DNA from: Caprella mutica | Lineage: Eukaryota > Arthropoda > Malacostraca > Amphipoda > Caprellidae | DNA length: 64,000 nucleotides | Assembly (NCBI GenBank): GCA_947561585.1 | Contig: CANNZV010001167.1 | Span: forward strand, 1-64,000 | Direction of reading: 5' to 3' | Shown: positions 47,596-61,952 of the stretch, piece by piece | Numbering within the stretch: the first letter of the stretch is position 1 | Layout: the number at the start of each line of letters is the position of its first letter | Translations under genes and position numbers: made by a program | The notes under the pieces: model-generated | What the model saw: the letters and a program-made list of their open reading frames with translations, nothing else | Database searches by the model: none | What the model was told of the DNA's origin: nothing

Positions 47596-50256
47596 TTAAA
47601 TCGATTTTTGAATGAGATGTGTGTTAGAAGATGAATATAGTATTAATTTTAATTCTTAAATAATATTTTCAGCTATTTAAGCCCTAACTCAGTTTTCTCC
47701 ATTTTTCACCGAGTACAATATTACCAACAAATGATATTTTTTCTAACAATGAGACAATTCTATGATATTATGATGAATAAACCAATTTATATCTGAACAT
47801 TGATAGAAAAAATTACATCTTATATATTGATAAAATAACAAAATGAAATCTGTGCGAACGAGCAAGAAAGCTATTTACCTTTTAATAAAAAATATATTCA
47901 GGATTGATAGAATAATTTACTTGTTTATTTTATCTAATAATGCATCCCATATGATACATTTCGAAGTGAAGGGATGAATTAATGCAAACTGTAAAATTTG
48001 AATAAATCCTAGCAGTAATACTGGTATACCTTTCTGCAGTACATACCTTGGTATAAGTGTACCTTCTTCTTAGTTGAAGATAAGTGGCGTTTGTTTATCA
48101 AAAACTTTGCAACTGGAGTCTTCTTAACTGAAGAATTACAACGATGTTTAGTTTCTTATCGGAGATTGAAGTAAGAACGGAGACGAACTTAGTGTCTGAA
48201 AAAGAAGAAGCTTTTAGTAAACAAAATAATTGAAAATATAGAGTAAAAATTAGATTGAAAACTATAACTAGTAGTGGAATAATAAAAATTTTGAAATTGT
48301 TTCAGCATGAGACCATGGACAATTCGCCCACGGAAAATTCGTTCATTCGACGCAAAATAATGAACTTAAACGGACAAAAAAGGTGATGCCTAAAAGTTTT
48401 GATATAAAGTAGTTTAATGTATATAATAATAATATAGGTATATGCTATGTACTTAGTTTATATTCCTTGTTTTATCCATTATCATGATTGTTTGAAAAAG
48501 TACACTTGTAAATTATCTCCGTTCATCCTATGCTAACTTAAATAGAGTCGAAACATCAATAAGTCTCAGAAGTTAACGGATGTACAGAATCTAGTCACCA
48601 GTAAGTACGAAAATTTCAACACGACGCAATTGGATATTTACTCCCAAGTTAAATATTTTTAGAAATCATCATTGATACAAACAGCTGCAACTTTTTAGTT
48701 GTAACAATAGCACCGTTGTAGTCAACGAATCAACAGTCCTATATCGTAAATGAACTGAAACCCATATCTTTGAACCGTGGCCTGTAAATTCCACCGCAGA
48801 AAATTCCACCAGGAAGATTGCACCAGCGTTAAATGCAGGATGAGGAAAATTCCACCGTGGAAGATTCCACCATTTTGAAATAACTATACGAATGAACAGC
48901 ATAAATAAGCAGTTTATTCCAAAATGTATTTCTAAGTCTAGGTAATTGATAATTACAATATTAAAAATGAACAAATCTTCCTTTTAAATATAAAGCAATT
49001 AACAATCCGGCAATCATATAGGAATTAAATATTTAACTGGTTAAACGGGACAGAATATGACGCTGGTATTGGAACATCAACCTGTGGCAACACTGATAAA
49101 TTTAGCTTGTTGTCAACAGAAACACTAAGTTCAGATTTTGATGTTTGATAAAAAATATATTATTTTAGGTTTCATTATTGAAAAGGTTAATATTAAGCAG
49201 CAATATGACAAGCGTGTTTTTAGTGTCTATTTCTTTGGAGTCAATTTAAATCAGAGACCTGCTGAACCGAATTTATATTAAGATGCTGCATATCAAGAAA
49301 AACCATATGCGTGTTATGATTTATATATCTTATGTTAGTTCTGAAGTTATGATTTTTAACGGTGTGTCTGTGGTTTCACATCGGAGTTAGTTAATGTACC
49401 GCAATTTACCTGCTTAATTAACTCTATTTTCTAAATTTAGTTGAAACGCATTATCTTTAAAATTTATCCTGTAATAGTTTCAATAGAGATAATTATACAG
49501 TTTCAGAAAGTTTCATATTGGTAAAATATCTTTTTTATATTAAAATATATCGATACTAATTAATCATTTTATTTCAGTACGTGTCAAATTTATTCTTTGA
49601 TTCCCCCTATTATTTTCGCTGATTTAAATTTAAATATATATTGGTACATTTAAAAACTAGGGTGATAGATAATATATATAAAATAAAATTTATATTACAA
49701 ACATAATATAATCCCTAATTTCAGTTTCATCATATATATGTTTGAAGGAGAATCAAACGGAATCTTGAATGTTGGTCAGTGGAACTTTATTGTTGAATTT
49801 ACACTATTATATTTTTTTCATAAATTGAATTAATTCTTATTTAAAAGATTGATAGATCTGTCTATTATTTCGTATGTTCTCCTTAGCTTATCTTTTCGGC
49901 CTTCACCCTCCAAATTTATGAGCTACCTAAACAAAGAAAAGGGATGGCGTATATCTGACTAATTCAAAACTATGACAAAACTGATACTAATATCATAATT
50001 GGCTACCTAAACCGTTACCTATAAAACTTGTAAAAGTTTAAAAGTTCTAAACAATAAATAGATTCCTAGTAAACCTTCCTTGCTTAATCTATCAAAAAAA
50101 AATCAATATTAAAAAACTAATAATAAAAGAAGATACGTAATACTATAATGTATATTCATTCATTCATTCCAAACAAGAAATAATTAGTCTAATTTTTTCA
50201 ATGGTTTACTTGAAAAAAAAAAATTAAAAATGAAATGTTATAAATTATTATAAGAA

Positions 50257-52563
50257 AATAAAACACAAAACAAGAAACAATTGGTCAAGAAAGGGAAACA
50301 CAGAACTTGTTAATATAGAACATGAAAAAAAAAAAACAGAACAAAAAAATAGAACAAAAAAATACAGAACAAGAAAAGAAAACCGAACAAAAACTACGGA
50401 ATTAGAAAATACAGAAAAAAAAGGAAACACAGAACAAGAAAATACAGAACAAGAAAAGAAAAACGAAGAACAAGAAAATGCAAAAAAAGAAAAGAAAACA
50501 AAGAACAAGAAAATACAGAACAAGAAAATAAAACACAAAACAAAAAAATACAAATAAAAAAAAAGAACAAGAAAAGGAAACACAGAACAAAAAATACAGA
50601 ACAAGAAAAGAAAACAAAGAACAAGAAAATACAGAACAAGAAAAGAAAACACAGAACGAGAAAATATAACACAGAACAAGAATATATAACACAGAACGGG
50701 AAAATACAATACAAGAAAATAAAACACAGAACGAGAAATTACAGAACAAGAAAACAAAAAACACAGAACCAAAAAGTGTAGAACAAGAAAACAAAACATA
50801 GAACAAGAAATACAGAACAAAAAATTAAAAAAAAAAACAAGAAAAGAAAACAAAGAACAAAAATATACAGAACAAGAAAAGAAAACACAGAACGAGAAAA
50901 TACATAACGAGGAAAGAAAATACAAAACAGAAAGATACAGAACAAGAAGGGAAAACACAGAACAAAAATATACAGAACAAGAAGGGAAAAAGCAGAACAA
51001 GAAAACCCAGGACAAGAAAATATAGAACAAGAAAAGATAACACAGAACAAAAAAGAAAACAAAGGACAAGAAAATACAGAACAAGAAAAGATAACAAGGA
51101 ACAAAAAAAGAAAACGAAGGACAAGAAAATATAGAACAGGAAGAGAAAACACAGAACAAGAAAATACATAAGATGGAAAGGAAATACAGAACAAGAAGGG
51201 AAAAAACAGAACAAGGAAAGAAAACACAGAACAAGAAAATACAGAACAGGAAAGAAAACACAGAACAAGAAAATACAGAACAGGAAAGGAAAACACAGAA
51301 CAAAAAAATACAGAACAAGAAAAGAAAACTCAGAACAGGAAAGGAAAACACAGAACAAGAAAATACAGAACAGGAAAGGAAAACACAGAACAAGAAAATA
51401 CAGAACAGGAAAGGAAAACACAGAGCAAAAAAATACAGAACAAGGAAAGAAAACACAGAACAAGAAAATACAGAATAGGAAAGGAAAACACAGAACAAGA
51501 AAATACAGAACAAGGAAAGAAAACACAGAACAAGAAAATACAGAACTAAAAAAGGAAACACAGAACAAGAAAATGCAGAAAAAGAAAAGAAAACACAACA
51601 AAAAATTCAGAACAAGAAAAGAAAACACAGAAAAAGAAAATACAGAACAAGAAAAGCAAACAAAGAACAAAAAATACAGAATAAGAAAAGAAAACATAGA
51701 ACAAAAAATACAGAATAAGAAATGAAAACACAGAACAAAAAAAGAAAACAAAGAACAAAATATACAGAACAAGAGAAGAAAACAAAGAACAAAAAATACA
51801 AAACAAGAAAAGAAAACAAAGAACAAGGAAAGATAATAAAGAATAAAAAAATGCATAATAAGAAAAGAAAACACATAACAAGAAAAGAAAACACAGAACT
51901 AGAAAAGAAAACACAAAATGAAAAATATAGAACTAGAAAAGAAAACAAAGAACAAAAAAATGCAGAATAAGAAAAGAAAAAAACAGAACTAAAAAATACA
52001 GAACAAGAAAAGAAAACAGAGAACAATCAAATTCAAAACAATAAAAGAAAACAAAGTACAAAAATACAGAACAAGAAATGAAAACACAGAACAAAAAATA
52101 CAGAACAAGAAAAGAAAACAAAGAACAAAAAAAAACAGAACAAGAAAAGAAAACAAAGAACAATAAAATTCAGATTAAGAAAAGAAAACAAAGAACAAAA
52201 AAAATACAGAACAAGAAAAGAAAACAAAGAATAAAAAAATGCAGAATATGAAACGAAAATACAGAACAGAAAAAAAGAACAAGAAAAGAAAACACAGAAC
52301 AAGAAAATACAGAATAAGAAAAGAAAACACAGAACATGAAAATACAGAACAAGAAAATAAAACAAAAGACAAAAAAATGCAGAATAAGAAAAGAAAACAC
52401 AGAACAAAAAAATGAAGCACAAGAAAAGAAAACACGGAACAAAAATTGCAGAATAAGAAAATAAAACACAGAACAAAAAAATGCAGAATAAGAAAAGAAA
52501 ACACAGAACAAAAAATTCAGAACAAGAAACGAAAACACAGAACAAAAATACAGAACTTTAAAA
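50257..52563. repeat. AG-rich minisatellite array, copy C
   Basis: Third copy of the array with the same left and right boundaries as B. Internal unit number differs from both A and B, as expected for a minisatellite changing by slippage or unequal exchange. Confidence 0.92.
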
Positions 52564-54860
52564 GAAAGCCACTTCACAATGAATTGAGGTGATGTTTAAG
52601 ATTAGTAATGAATTTTGTAGGTATATCCATACTTCTAAACTCAATGCAGATGAAAGTCGGATAGTGAAAGTCGAGTTCAAAAATGTTTTATGTAATTAAT
52701 AACGTTGCTTATTTTTGATTAATTTCTGCTCTGTTTACTGTAATATGTTATGCATGAGAAAAAATTTAAGAAATAAAAAGATTTCTATAGGAATTTTGAC
52801 TTGCTTGAAAGAATTTTGAGTATGTTTTTAAATAAAACTAATTTAAAAATATATATAAAAGGCATTATAATTAGTTTTAATAGTTCAGAAATTATAATTA
52901 TAGTTTATAAGTATCACCCATGGTTATAACCTACATTATGTCTCTTATACATTACCCACACTGTACAGTTTCTGACTATCGAACATTTTCATGTCAGATA
53001 AAAAAATGTAGTAAAAATATGAGAAAAAGCTCCTAAAATAACAAAAATTCAAGCGAAAAGTTATACAAGAGTGATTATTTGATGAATTTCTTTGCACATT
53101 ATTTTATGTTTAGACATTAACCCTTCCAAACTTAGTTTAACACTTTCCCCTCGTATGACGTCACCACAAGTGACGTGATACGCGGTGTGATACTTCGTAT
53201 TGGAAGATATAGTGTTTTATTTGGTAATATACGATTCTAAATATAAAATTCCATAAAAATGCTGATTCATTGATGAATCATTACACATTAATTAGTTACT
53301 TGCATGTGAAAAATGAGTGTTGACCCACTTGTGGGTCAATACGCTCGTAACGTGTTAAATGATATTTCTCCTTATTTTCATGACAAGCCTAGTCGGAATA
53401 TCTTACGTATGTGGAACCCATTCAGGATCTCCAATGTCTCAATTTGTTAAAAATCTCGTCTGCCATGACTTGGGCTGACGTGAAACTCAGTGTACAAGAA
53501 CGAGTCTCAGACATATAAAACCCACGTGTTTTGATTACTGAACTTTTGTGTACAACTGTACATACATAAATCTTCTGAATATAGATGATCTTGAAAAGAT
53601 AAATTGTTGTATTACCATAATATTACAACTTTGTGTAATTAGAACTTGTATTATTACCAGGAATAAATATATTTCGATGATACTAGATAAATGAGGAGAT
53701 CCTATTTCAAAATATTGATTGGAATCTCCAGGGTTATTTATTCAAGTGTAGTCACAATTAAATTCTCCGATAATACAATATAAATCACAACTATTTACCT
53801 ATATATAATTTGATGGAAACTTACCTTTTATTTTTTGTTGTTCTTACTTATAGCACTTTACCACTTTAAATAAGAGAAATATATTTAACAGACTAACTGT
53901 ATCACCACAAAGACTGTTCACGTACAAGACTCATCCAATACTGAACAGAAAAGAGGTTGTTTCTTCTCCATCCTAATCCACCAAGTAGCTATAAGCTGAA
54001 TAAGAAACTAACGGAAAAATCACCACGTGTTACTTGATCTCATACTTTAACTACTTTTGATATACAGTTGTGATAAATGTTCAAACCAAATAGTGTCAAA
54101 ACAAAATAGTTTGTATCAAAGATATAAATTATACAAAAAATAAATCGCAAACCAAATATCTGTCGACCAAATTTATCCGTTCTGGAAAAGTTTTCGGGCC
54201 AAATGATTGTTGGCCAAATGTCTTTTGGCCAGCCTGCCCGGCACCCTATTTTTAAAATGTTCATATCAAATACCTTATTGATATGTATAATTGTATATAC
54301 AATTCACATATATCAAAGGAAATTGTATATAAACTGGAAATTTCCGACAAGAAAGAAAAATATATATTCGAAAAATTCGAACATCAAAATCATTTCAATT
54401 TCAATGAATAATGAAATATGTGAATCAAAATATATATCTAATGTTTCAAACATAGTTTTTAACGTAAATGAACTTTTATTTAATAAATTGTTTTTAAGAA
54501 AGAACTTCAACGTTTTCAATACTAACATTTACAATTTTTGGTTAATGATGACAAGTAATTATCGGCTAAAATTCGTTCCATTTATCTGATTGTATCACGC
54601 CATCTTGAATAAATGTGTAATACTGCTATAGTGATTTCATTGAACAAAGGTTAGTACTCAGTATATTAGTATAATGTATATAATTTTGAGTATTTTAGTA
54701 TTATGTAGGTATTAATGTACTGGTTCTAAAACGATGTGCGCAGTCAAAAAATCCCTTAGGCCTATTCGAAGAATGTAATTTACCCATTGTACAGACTACC
54801 AGGATTGAGATAGTGTAACTTCCTGTTTTCTATATTCTGGAATAGTAAAGATGAGAGTTA
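52564..54860. other. Copy C equivalent of 23959-26049, diverged version
   Basis: It begins almost identical to B, then diverges progressively. It has about 200 extra bases near 54345-54550 and a different version of the GGCCAAATG phrase cluster (54170-54240). The palindrome TGACCCACTTGTGGGTCA at about 53322 is perfect here but broken in B. No coding region was recognised; a 128-codon plus-strand frame at 54203 is AT-rich and featureless. Confidence 0.5.
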
Positions 54861-56340
54861 GATCTAATCATACATTATTCTATCACATGACTATTTTACT
54901 AGCACTGGTTTAGGCTCCCTACATTGTATGTTTAAGACTCTATTTCTTATTTTGTAGATAAGTAAAAGAAGAGAATAATATGAACAAACCTGATTTGTAT
55001 CCATACGTTTAAATTAAATGTCTAATTTCTATTTTAACTATTTATCACACGGAAAAATTATAAATTGACTTTAAACTTCTCGATATTAACATGGAAATTC
55101 GAGGTATTGTGAGTTACCATACCCTTTATATTACTGTATCCTAGTTATACCAGAACTTAGTTTGAAATTATGTTTTAGTATCAATGTATTATTAGGTGTT
55201 TGTCTGAAATCCTAGAATATTAATATCAAAATGTAATTAATTTTATGTCTTCTTGCTATATGTTTAGTTGAACAATGAATATCTGTGACATTCAATACGA
55301 ATTTGCCAAATACACATTTTTGTATTAATTTTTAACATGTGTAAATTATTTTCCTCTATACATAATGTCTAAGTTTAATATATACATCGTATGGAAATAC
55401 TTATGAAACTGTTACTGAAACATACTTACCAGTAATAAATTAGATAAATAAACAGATACACATTCCGTTCCGATCTCCTAGTGAGAGGGAATAGGAAATA
55501 TTTCACAATGATTATCGTACCGTGATAATCAATATTTTTATGTTACATTGAAGTACAGCTGAAATACTCTATATCTAACAATAAAAATCAGGTTGTGAAG
55601 TTTAAATATATATATAAATGAAAACCTCACGCTATATAAGATACATACTATTATAAGTGCTGACAGTTAAATTCCCTTTTTAGATTTGATATATCTTCCT
55701 CGTAGAGAAACTAGTTAAAACACAAAATCAATTACAACTTAGTGACGCAATAATTCCAATACACACGGGACACACGGTTTTAAACCAACTGGTTATCATA
55801 GCTTCGAACTAAGTACTGAATGGTTAGGAGAGTTAGGTGGGGTTTGTATACCTCTATGGAGTCACCCACATGCATGCTCCAATCCTAGTATAAACTGTAA
55901 AACACGGTTTGGTAATCGAGCTGTTTTGTGTATGTGACGTCATCAAAACAGCAAACTAGAAACTAAAGTTACAGGCTTAGTAGTTTTGAAAAATTAAGGA
56001 TTTCTTTATATATTTACTATCTTATAGTGATAAAAACTTTACAAATGTAATTAATGATATTTCAATTAATATTTCAGCCGTAATGACGTCTCATTAACGG
56101 TGATGACGTCATGTTAAACAGAATCAAAACATACTCATTGTTAATCAAACACAAAACAGAAATATTGAATTCTGGGGTAAGTAACAGAAATTTTTCTCAG
56201 ATAGAAAAAAGTAAAAATGTGAGAAAAAGATAGAAAATCCATTAAAATAACAAAAATTCAAACAAAAATTTACAAAAGTAATTATTTGATGAATTTCCTT
56301 GCACATTATATAATGCTTAGACTTTACCCTTCCAAATTTG
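54861..56340. other. Copy C-specific unique DNA
   Basis: This stretch has no counterpart in A or B except a diverged echo at its left end: 54853-54905 resembles the sequence that follows 26046 in B. It contains several TGACGTCA-like palindromes (near 55937, 56082 and 56102). No gene was seen. Confidence 0.5.
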
Positions 56341-57667
56341 GTATAAATGATATTTCTCCTTATTTTTATGACGAGCCTATTCGGAATATCTTACGTATGT
56401 GGAACCCATTCAGGATCTCCAATGTCTCAATTTGTTAAAAATCTCGTCTGCCATGACTTGGGCTGACGTGAAACTCAGTGTACAAGAACGAGTCTTAGAC
56501 ATTACAAACACACGTGTTTTGATTAATGAACTTTTGTGTACAACTGTACATACGTAAATCTCATGAATATAGATAATAGATGATATCAAAAAAATAAATT
56601 GTTGTATTACCATAACATTACAACTTTGTGTAATTAAAACTTTTATTATTACCCGGGATAAATATATTTCGATAATACTAGAGGAATGAGGAGATACTAT
56701 TTCAAAATATTGATTGGAATCTCCAGGGTTATTTATTCCAGTGTAGTCACAATTAAATTCTCCGATAATACAATATAAATCACAACTATTTACCTATATA
56801 TAATTTGATGAAAACTTACCTTGTGTTTTTTGTTGTTCTTACTTATAGCACTTTACCACTTTAAATTAGAGAAATAAATTTAACAGACTAACTGTATCAC
56901 CACAAAGACTGTTCACGTACAAGACTCATCCAATACTGAACAGAAAAGAGGTTGTTTCTTCTCATCCTAATCCACCATGTAGCTATAAGCTGAATAAGAA
57001 ACTAACGGAAAAATCACCACGTGTTACTTGATCTCATACTTTAACTACTTTTGATATACAGTTGTGATAAATGTTCAAACCAAATAGTGTCAAAACAAAA
57101 TAGTTTGTATCAAAGATATAAATTTTACAAAAAATAAATCGCAAACCAAATATCTGTCGACTAAATTTATCCGTTCTGAAAATGTTTTCCGGCCAAATGA
57201 CGGTTCGTCAGATATCTTTTGGCCAGCCTGCCAGGCAACCGATTTTTAAAATGTTCATATCAAATACTTTGTATATATGTATAAACAATATACATATATC
57301 AAATGAATTTATTTATAGACTGGAAATTTCCAATAAGTAAGAAATGATGACAAGTAATTATCGGCTATAATTTAGTTCCATTTATCTGATTGTATTACAC
57401 CATCTTGAATATAATGTGTAATACTGTTATAGTGATTTCATTGAACAGATGACAGTATATTAGTATAATTTATATAATTTTGAGTATTTTAGTATTATGT
57501 AGGTATGTATTAGTGTACCGGTTCTAAAACGATGTGCGCAGTCAAAAAATCCCTTAGGCCTATTAGAAGAATGTATTCATTATTTACCCTTTGTACAGAC
57601 TACCAGGATTGAGATAAAGTAACTTCCTGTTTTCTATATTCTGTGATAGTAAAGATGAGAGTTAGAT
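56341..57667. repeat. Second internal copy of a ~1.4 kb block in copy C
   Basis: It matches 53361-54860 in the same orientation and matches B 24760-26049 more closely than the first internal copy does, including lack of the ~200-bp extra segment. Copy C therefore gained either the diverged first copy plus unique DNA, or the other copies lost it. Confidence 0.75.
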
Positions 57668-57802
57668 ATATTCATAAATTATTTTATTATGTAACTGTTT
57701 TACTAACGCATTTTCATTTGTACTGAGATTAAATTTTCTATCTGTACAGTGGTATCACATCTGTATACATTTATTTATTTGTGATGGGATGAGAGGTCTT
57801 AC

Positions 57803-57886
57803 CTCTCCCTGAAGTGCTTAGTTTCGCATCAGAAGAACTAGCGCCATCTAGGCTGTCACTTGGTGTGCATATGGCAGAAGGAATTT
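57803..57886 (-). CDS. Candidate 84-nt microexon, copy C
   Basis: Third copy of the block at 6135-6218, with intact acceptor, donor and open phase-1 frame. In C the sequence downstream on the minus strand is retained, but I could not identify a convincing next exon in it. Confidence 0.42.
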
Positions 57887-58138
57887 CTGAAACAGAAAAA
57901 GAGTGAATGAAGAAATAGTGATAATTTTTGAAAATGGAATCAAACTATAATAAGTTAGACAGAATTATAGCTATTAAACGGTATCTACATTCGAACTAGA
58001 AATAATGTAACAGAAGATTCGATACTGAATTTCCTTCTACAAACTAGTACAATAATAATACCATAATATATCTGGTTCTTCATTACCAGTTTTTTGTCAG
58101 TAATTTCAGTTACTAATAACTGATGGTAATTTACTCAC

Positions 58139-58267
58139 CCCCTACATCGGTACTTTCCTCCGTTCAAGTACCTAGAGGAACCGGTTCATCACCTGTAAAG
58201 CAACTACAGTTGGTAAAGATGTCAAAGAGCTGGTACTCTGATCCTTCGAATGAGACCTCAATGGTAC
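58139..58267 (-). pseudogene. Candidate 129-nt exon with in-frame TGA, copy C
   Basis: Matches 6471-6599 including the TGA. The TA at 58169-58170 is the intact, unoccupied equivalent of the transposon target in copy B. Confidence 0.4.
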
Positions 58268-58819
58268 CTACAGAAACGATAGATAAACTGAAAAATAAAC
58301 AAAAACACTTACATAGGGTAAAGACACAATAACAGATATGACACGGTAGGTGATAGCAAGTTACAAATAGATTTTCAGTTTTTGGTAGGAAGTAACTAGG
58401 AAGGATCTTTCAGTGTACCGTGTACTGGTTATAAAGGATTTGTTTCAGTGTACCGTGTAGTGGCTAGGAAGGATTTGTTTCATTTCCCACGTCATTCAAT
58501 TTAATTGTCACAGTACACTGATTACTGAAGAGATTCTTTCTAACCACTTCCTATCGAAAACTGGATATTATATACTCATATATACATTTATTAAAATTAA
58601 CTCATTATCTTCTAGTTAATTCATCCTATTTACTCTCTAGGAAATTGATAGACCAAGTATCCTCAAAGTTTATGTCATGCTAGTTTTATACCCATATTGT
58701 CAGTCTGAATTCCGATATAGTACAGTGATCAATAACTGTGTGTTTTCCTACCCTGACCTATTAGAGTTTTAATATACCTTGTGAATACATAACATTGGCG
58801 ACAAGATAAAGAGCTCACA

Positions 58820-59393
58820 ATGCCTAAAATCGGTTCCATATCCGAATTCAACCATCAGTGTGCGATTTTAAAATTTATGTTGAAACGCTACGCGTATTCT
58901 TCGATGCTTATTCGATTGAAGAATCTAAGCAAGTGCCTGTTTTATTAACACTTATTGGCGAAAAGTGTTATGGTGTGCTGAGAGATTTAGTATCTCCTGC
59001 TCTTCCAGCAAGCAAGACATTTGATCAGATAGTTAACAGTTCTGACAAATTACTATTCACCAGCTAAAAGTGAAATAGCTGAGCGCTTCAATTTTTTGAG
59101 AAGAAGGCAGGGTAGTGGTGAATCTATAGCGGAATATGTTGCAGGTTTAAAAAAAGTTAGTTGCTAGCTGCAATAACGGTACGTTCCTAGACAATGCACT
59201 TCGAGATAAATTTGTTGAAGGCATTGCAGACGTCAGAATCCAGCGTGAACTACTACAGAAAGAAACCTTAAATTTTACTTCAGCTGTTAAAATTGCATGG
59301 TCATTCGAACTAACTAATAAGACTGCGAATGAGCTGAAACACGGAATTGAAGAGTTTTCAGTTATGAAGATTAATGCTAGTAAAGATAATTAA
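58820..59393 (+). pseudogene. Gypsy-like gag relic, copy C
   Basis: Same relic with the shared frameshifts. C has its own extra A in the poly-A run near 59152, which breaks the third part again. Shared and private lesions show that the element was dead before the segmental duplication and has kept decaying. Confidence 0.83.
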
Positions 59394-59651
59394 TGACCTA
59401 AATTCAATAATCGACCGGAGAAACCCACTAAGCAACGGTGCACGGCGAATTGCCACTGGGTGAACTGTCCATGTGAGTGAATTGCCACCGGGTGAACTGC
59501 CCATGAGGGTGAATCACAACTGGGTGAATTACCACTGGGTGAACCACTCTCACTAACTGCATCACTACGTACACGAGATGAACAAAACACACACTCGCCC
59601 CGTGTGTTTAGGTGTACACCCCCCCCCCCCCTCCTAATATAAGCGTGAACC

Positions 59652-59784
59652 GAGAATTGGGCCTGCCGACAGTTGGGCCCAGGACAATTGGGCACGCCGA
59701 CAGTTGGGCCCAGGACAATTGGGCATTCTGACAGTTGGGCCCAGGAGGACAATTAGGCCAACGACAATCGGGCCCCAAGACAAT
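59652..59784. repeat. GACAATTGGGCC minisatellite, copy C
   Basis: Copy of 7983-8115. It carries GGCATTC like copy B and not GGCATGC as in copy A. Confidence 0.78.
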
Positions 59785-61612
59785 TATATTATTTACCCAT
59801 TTTGTAAAGAGTCTACTGTATTAACTTAATTAAAGACCATTTACTACTGTAATAACTAGGGATGCGATATTATGCATTTTGCATAAAAAAATAGTCTGGA
59901 GCTAATTAAAATAAATAATATTCTTTATATGAGAAAATATTCTCGTAATGAATTTTTTTTAATAGAACATATTATTTTCATGAATAAATACTATTATTCT
60001 TTTAAACTACTATAAGTTTTCTGTTCTGAGATGGGTCATATAAGAAACAAATTTCATAGTTACAGTACTCCTGTAAAGTGAATGAGTTAGGTTGTAGCCA
60101 ATAGAAAGTAAGAATGTAACTATTTTAGATGAAGAACAAAAGAAAATAAGATTGTGGGTACAGCAAAACCTCGTAGTAGACCAGAGTTACGTTCCAAGTT
60201 TGTTTGGTCTAGTAAGAAACTCTACTTATTAGTTTCCTACTATACCAAAATCGTTTTCTTTAAAATTAAAGCGGTGACTTTAACATTTCGATAGCTTTAT
60301 TTTTTTATGAAAACTTTAATGCAAAATTAATGGTGACTGACATACCAATTTTGATGGGAAACAAATTTAGAAACGGTATGATTTTTTTGGCTTCAATTAA
60401 AGTGAATATAATATTTTTTTCAATTAAATAATCATTTTATGAAATTAGAATAGTCTTCATTGTATCTAGTTTTCTATAACCATTCACATCAATTTTTTTA
60501 GCACAGACTTTACAATCAAATCTGAAACTAATGACAAATCTAAGAAGTACTGCGACGCCCCATTAGTTCGACAGTTACATCTTTTTCTGTTATTTCTCGT
60601 TTTATTTTTTTGATTAAAATTAAAATTATCAAAAATAGATATACGCAATTAATAAATAACCCATACATATAACGAAATGATTTTATTTAGTTTACATTTC
60701 TCTCTCATTTTACATAATTTCTTATATAAATTGGATGATGCAATTATTCATAAGATTTCATTTAATATAGTTTGTTGTATCCGCTAGTTTGTTGTACAGG
60801 CATCACCACGCTTCAATTACCATATCACAACTCAGTTTAATTAACAAACGGTAACCAAAGCGAAGAAATGTTTTTTATAATTGTCACTCCTTTAATATAT
60901 ATCTCATTTTCTATTAGTTATGAGAGAAAATTTGCATTAGTACCTACTATATAACCCTATTATTAAACAGTGATTCAGTGTTTAAAGTTTAAAGCTGTAA
61001 ACTTATTAAAGGTTTTAAAGTCCAACCATAGCTTTGCTTTCACAGAGTATAGGTGAGTAATTAATAGACACTTATATTTCCATAATTATTGTGTTACATT
61101 GAACAAACAGCAATTTTATGCTCTATAAAATATTTTTGGAAGAAGTTTACTAAGTTTCAAGTTATTAATTGGTACGTTCTACATTTTCAGACACATCAGG
61201 AAAGAAAATATAGTATTTATAATTATTAATCAATTTCTAATCAAAGTGGTACCATGAATAGCAATTTAAATAAAAGTTAAAAAAATTCCATTCAATCGAT
61301 TCTCTATTATTATGAATTCGATCGAATTTTTTATACTCTGTCTTTCGACACGTTGTTTTACGATACTCTGTCCTAGTACCGTTGCTGATGATAGCACACA
61401 CCGTGTCACCTCTCAGCCCTAAGTAAAGTTATAAAAGTTTGCATCATTTTCTTCAATTAATAACTCGTCTATGGTTGAATATACAACTCTGTGGAAAAAA
61501 AGTTAATAACCAAAATCTGCCGAAATTATCAACAACGAAAAATGAGTGTCAGTTACGTCTACCGTGTCCTGCTCGATGAAACTCATTATATGATTCATTT
61601 ATCGTGATAATA

Positions 61613-61952
61613 ATGCATAAGGGAAAACTTCACCAATTGATGACTGAGCTTGGTTTGCCACCCTCTCAAAACTACTGATGTGAAGTTCATAGTTAAATAT
61701 GTTGATGTGCTGGTACCATTTGCAATCGTGATTGCTCGTCGTCAAGGTGACAAGGACATTTTTATGGTGAATTTCTTCCAACTCAACTTATCAGAAAATG
61801 TTGAGAGACTTTTTTCTCCAGCTGGAATGACACTGGCACCAAAGAAATCTCCTCTATCAGACAAGACTTTCGAAAAATTAGCCTTAATTCTATCTAATGC
61901 TCTAAATAATCCTTTATTACAGATTTTTCCTTATATATTTTATTTCGATTAA
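61613..61952 (+). pseudogene. hAT transposase C-terminal relic, copy C
   Basis: Same relic. It shares Gln with B at the RR(K/Q)GD position and Asn with A near the end, an example of the mosaic relationship among the copies. Confidence 0.8.

Larger units (their letters stand above)
19298..47999 (+). repeat. Tandem segmental duplication, copy B (longest)
   Basis: Same unit as copy A. The extra length comes mostly from an 8.17 kb transposon at 26553-34725, from 2.9 kb (about 23114-26050) that A has lost, and from about 350 bp at 47247-47595 that A lacks. It does not have the 2 kb insertion of A. It holds the second complete RING-finger gene. Confidence 0.93.

Noticed and set aside
56410..56613. 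67-codon minus-strand frame ending KLRHWRS, present in related form in B and in the first internal C copy
   Set aside because: No domain, no convincing splice context and different upstream residues in each copy; left as undecided non-coding.
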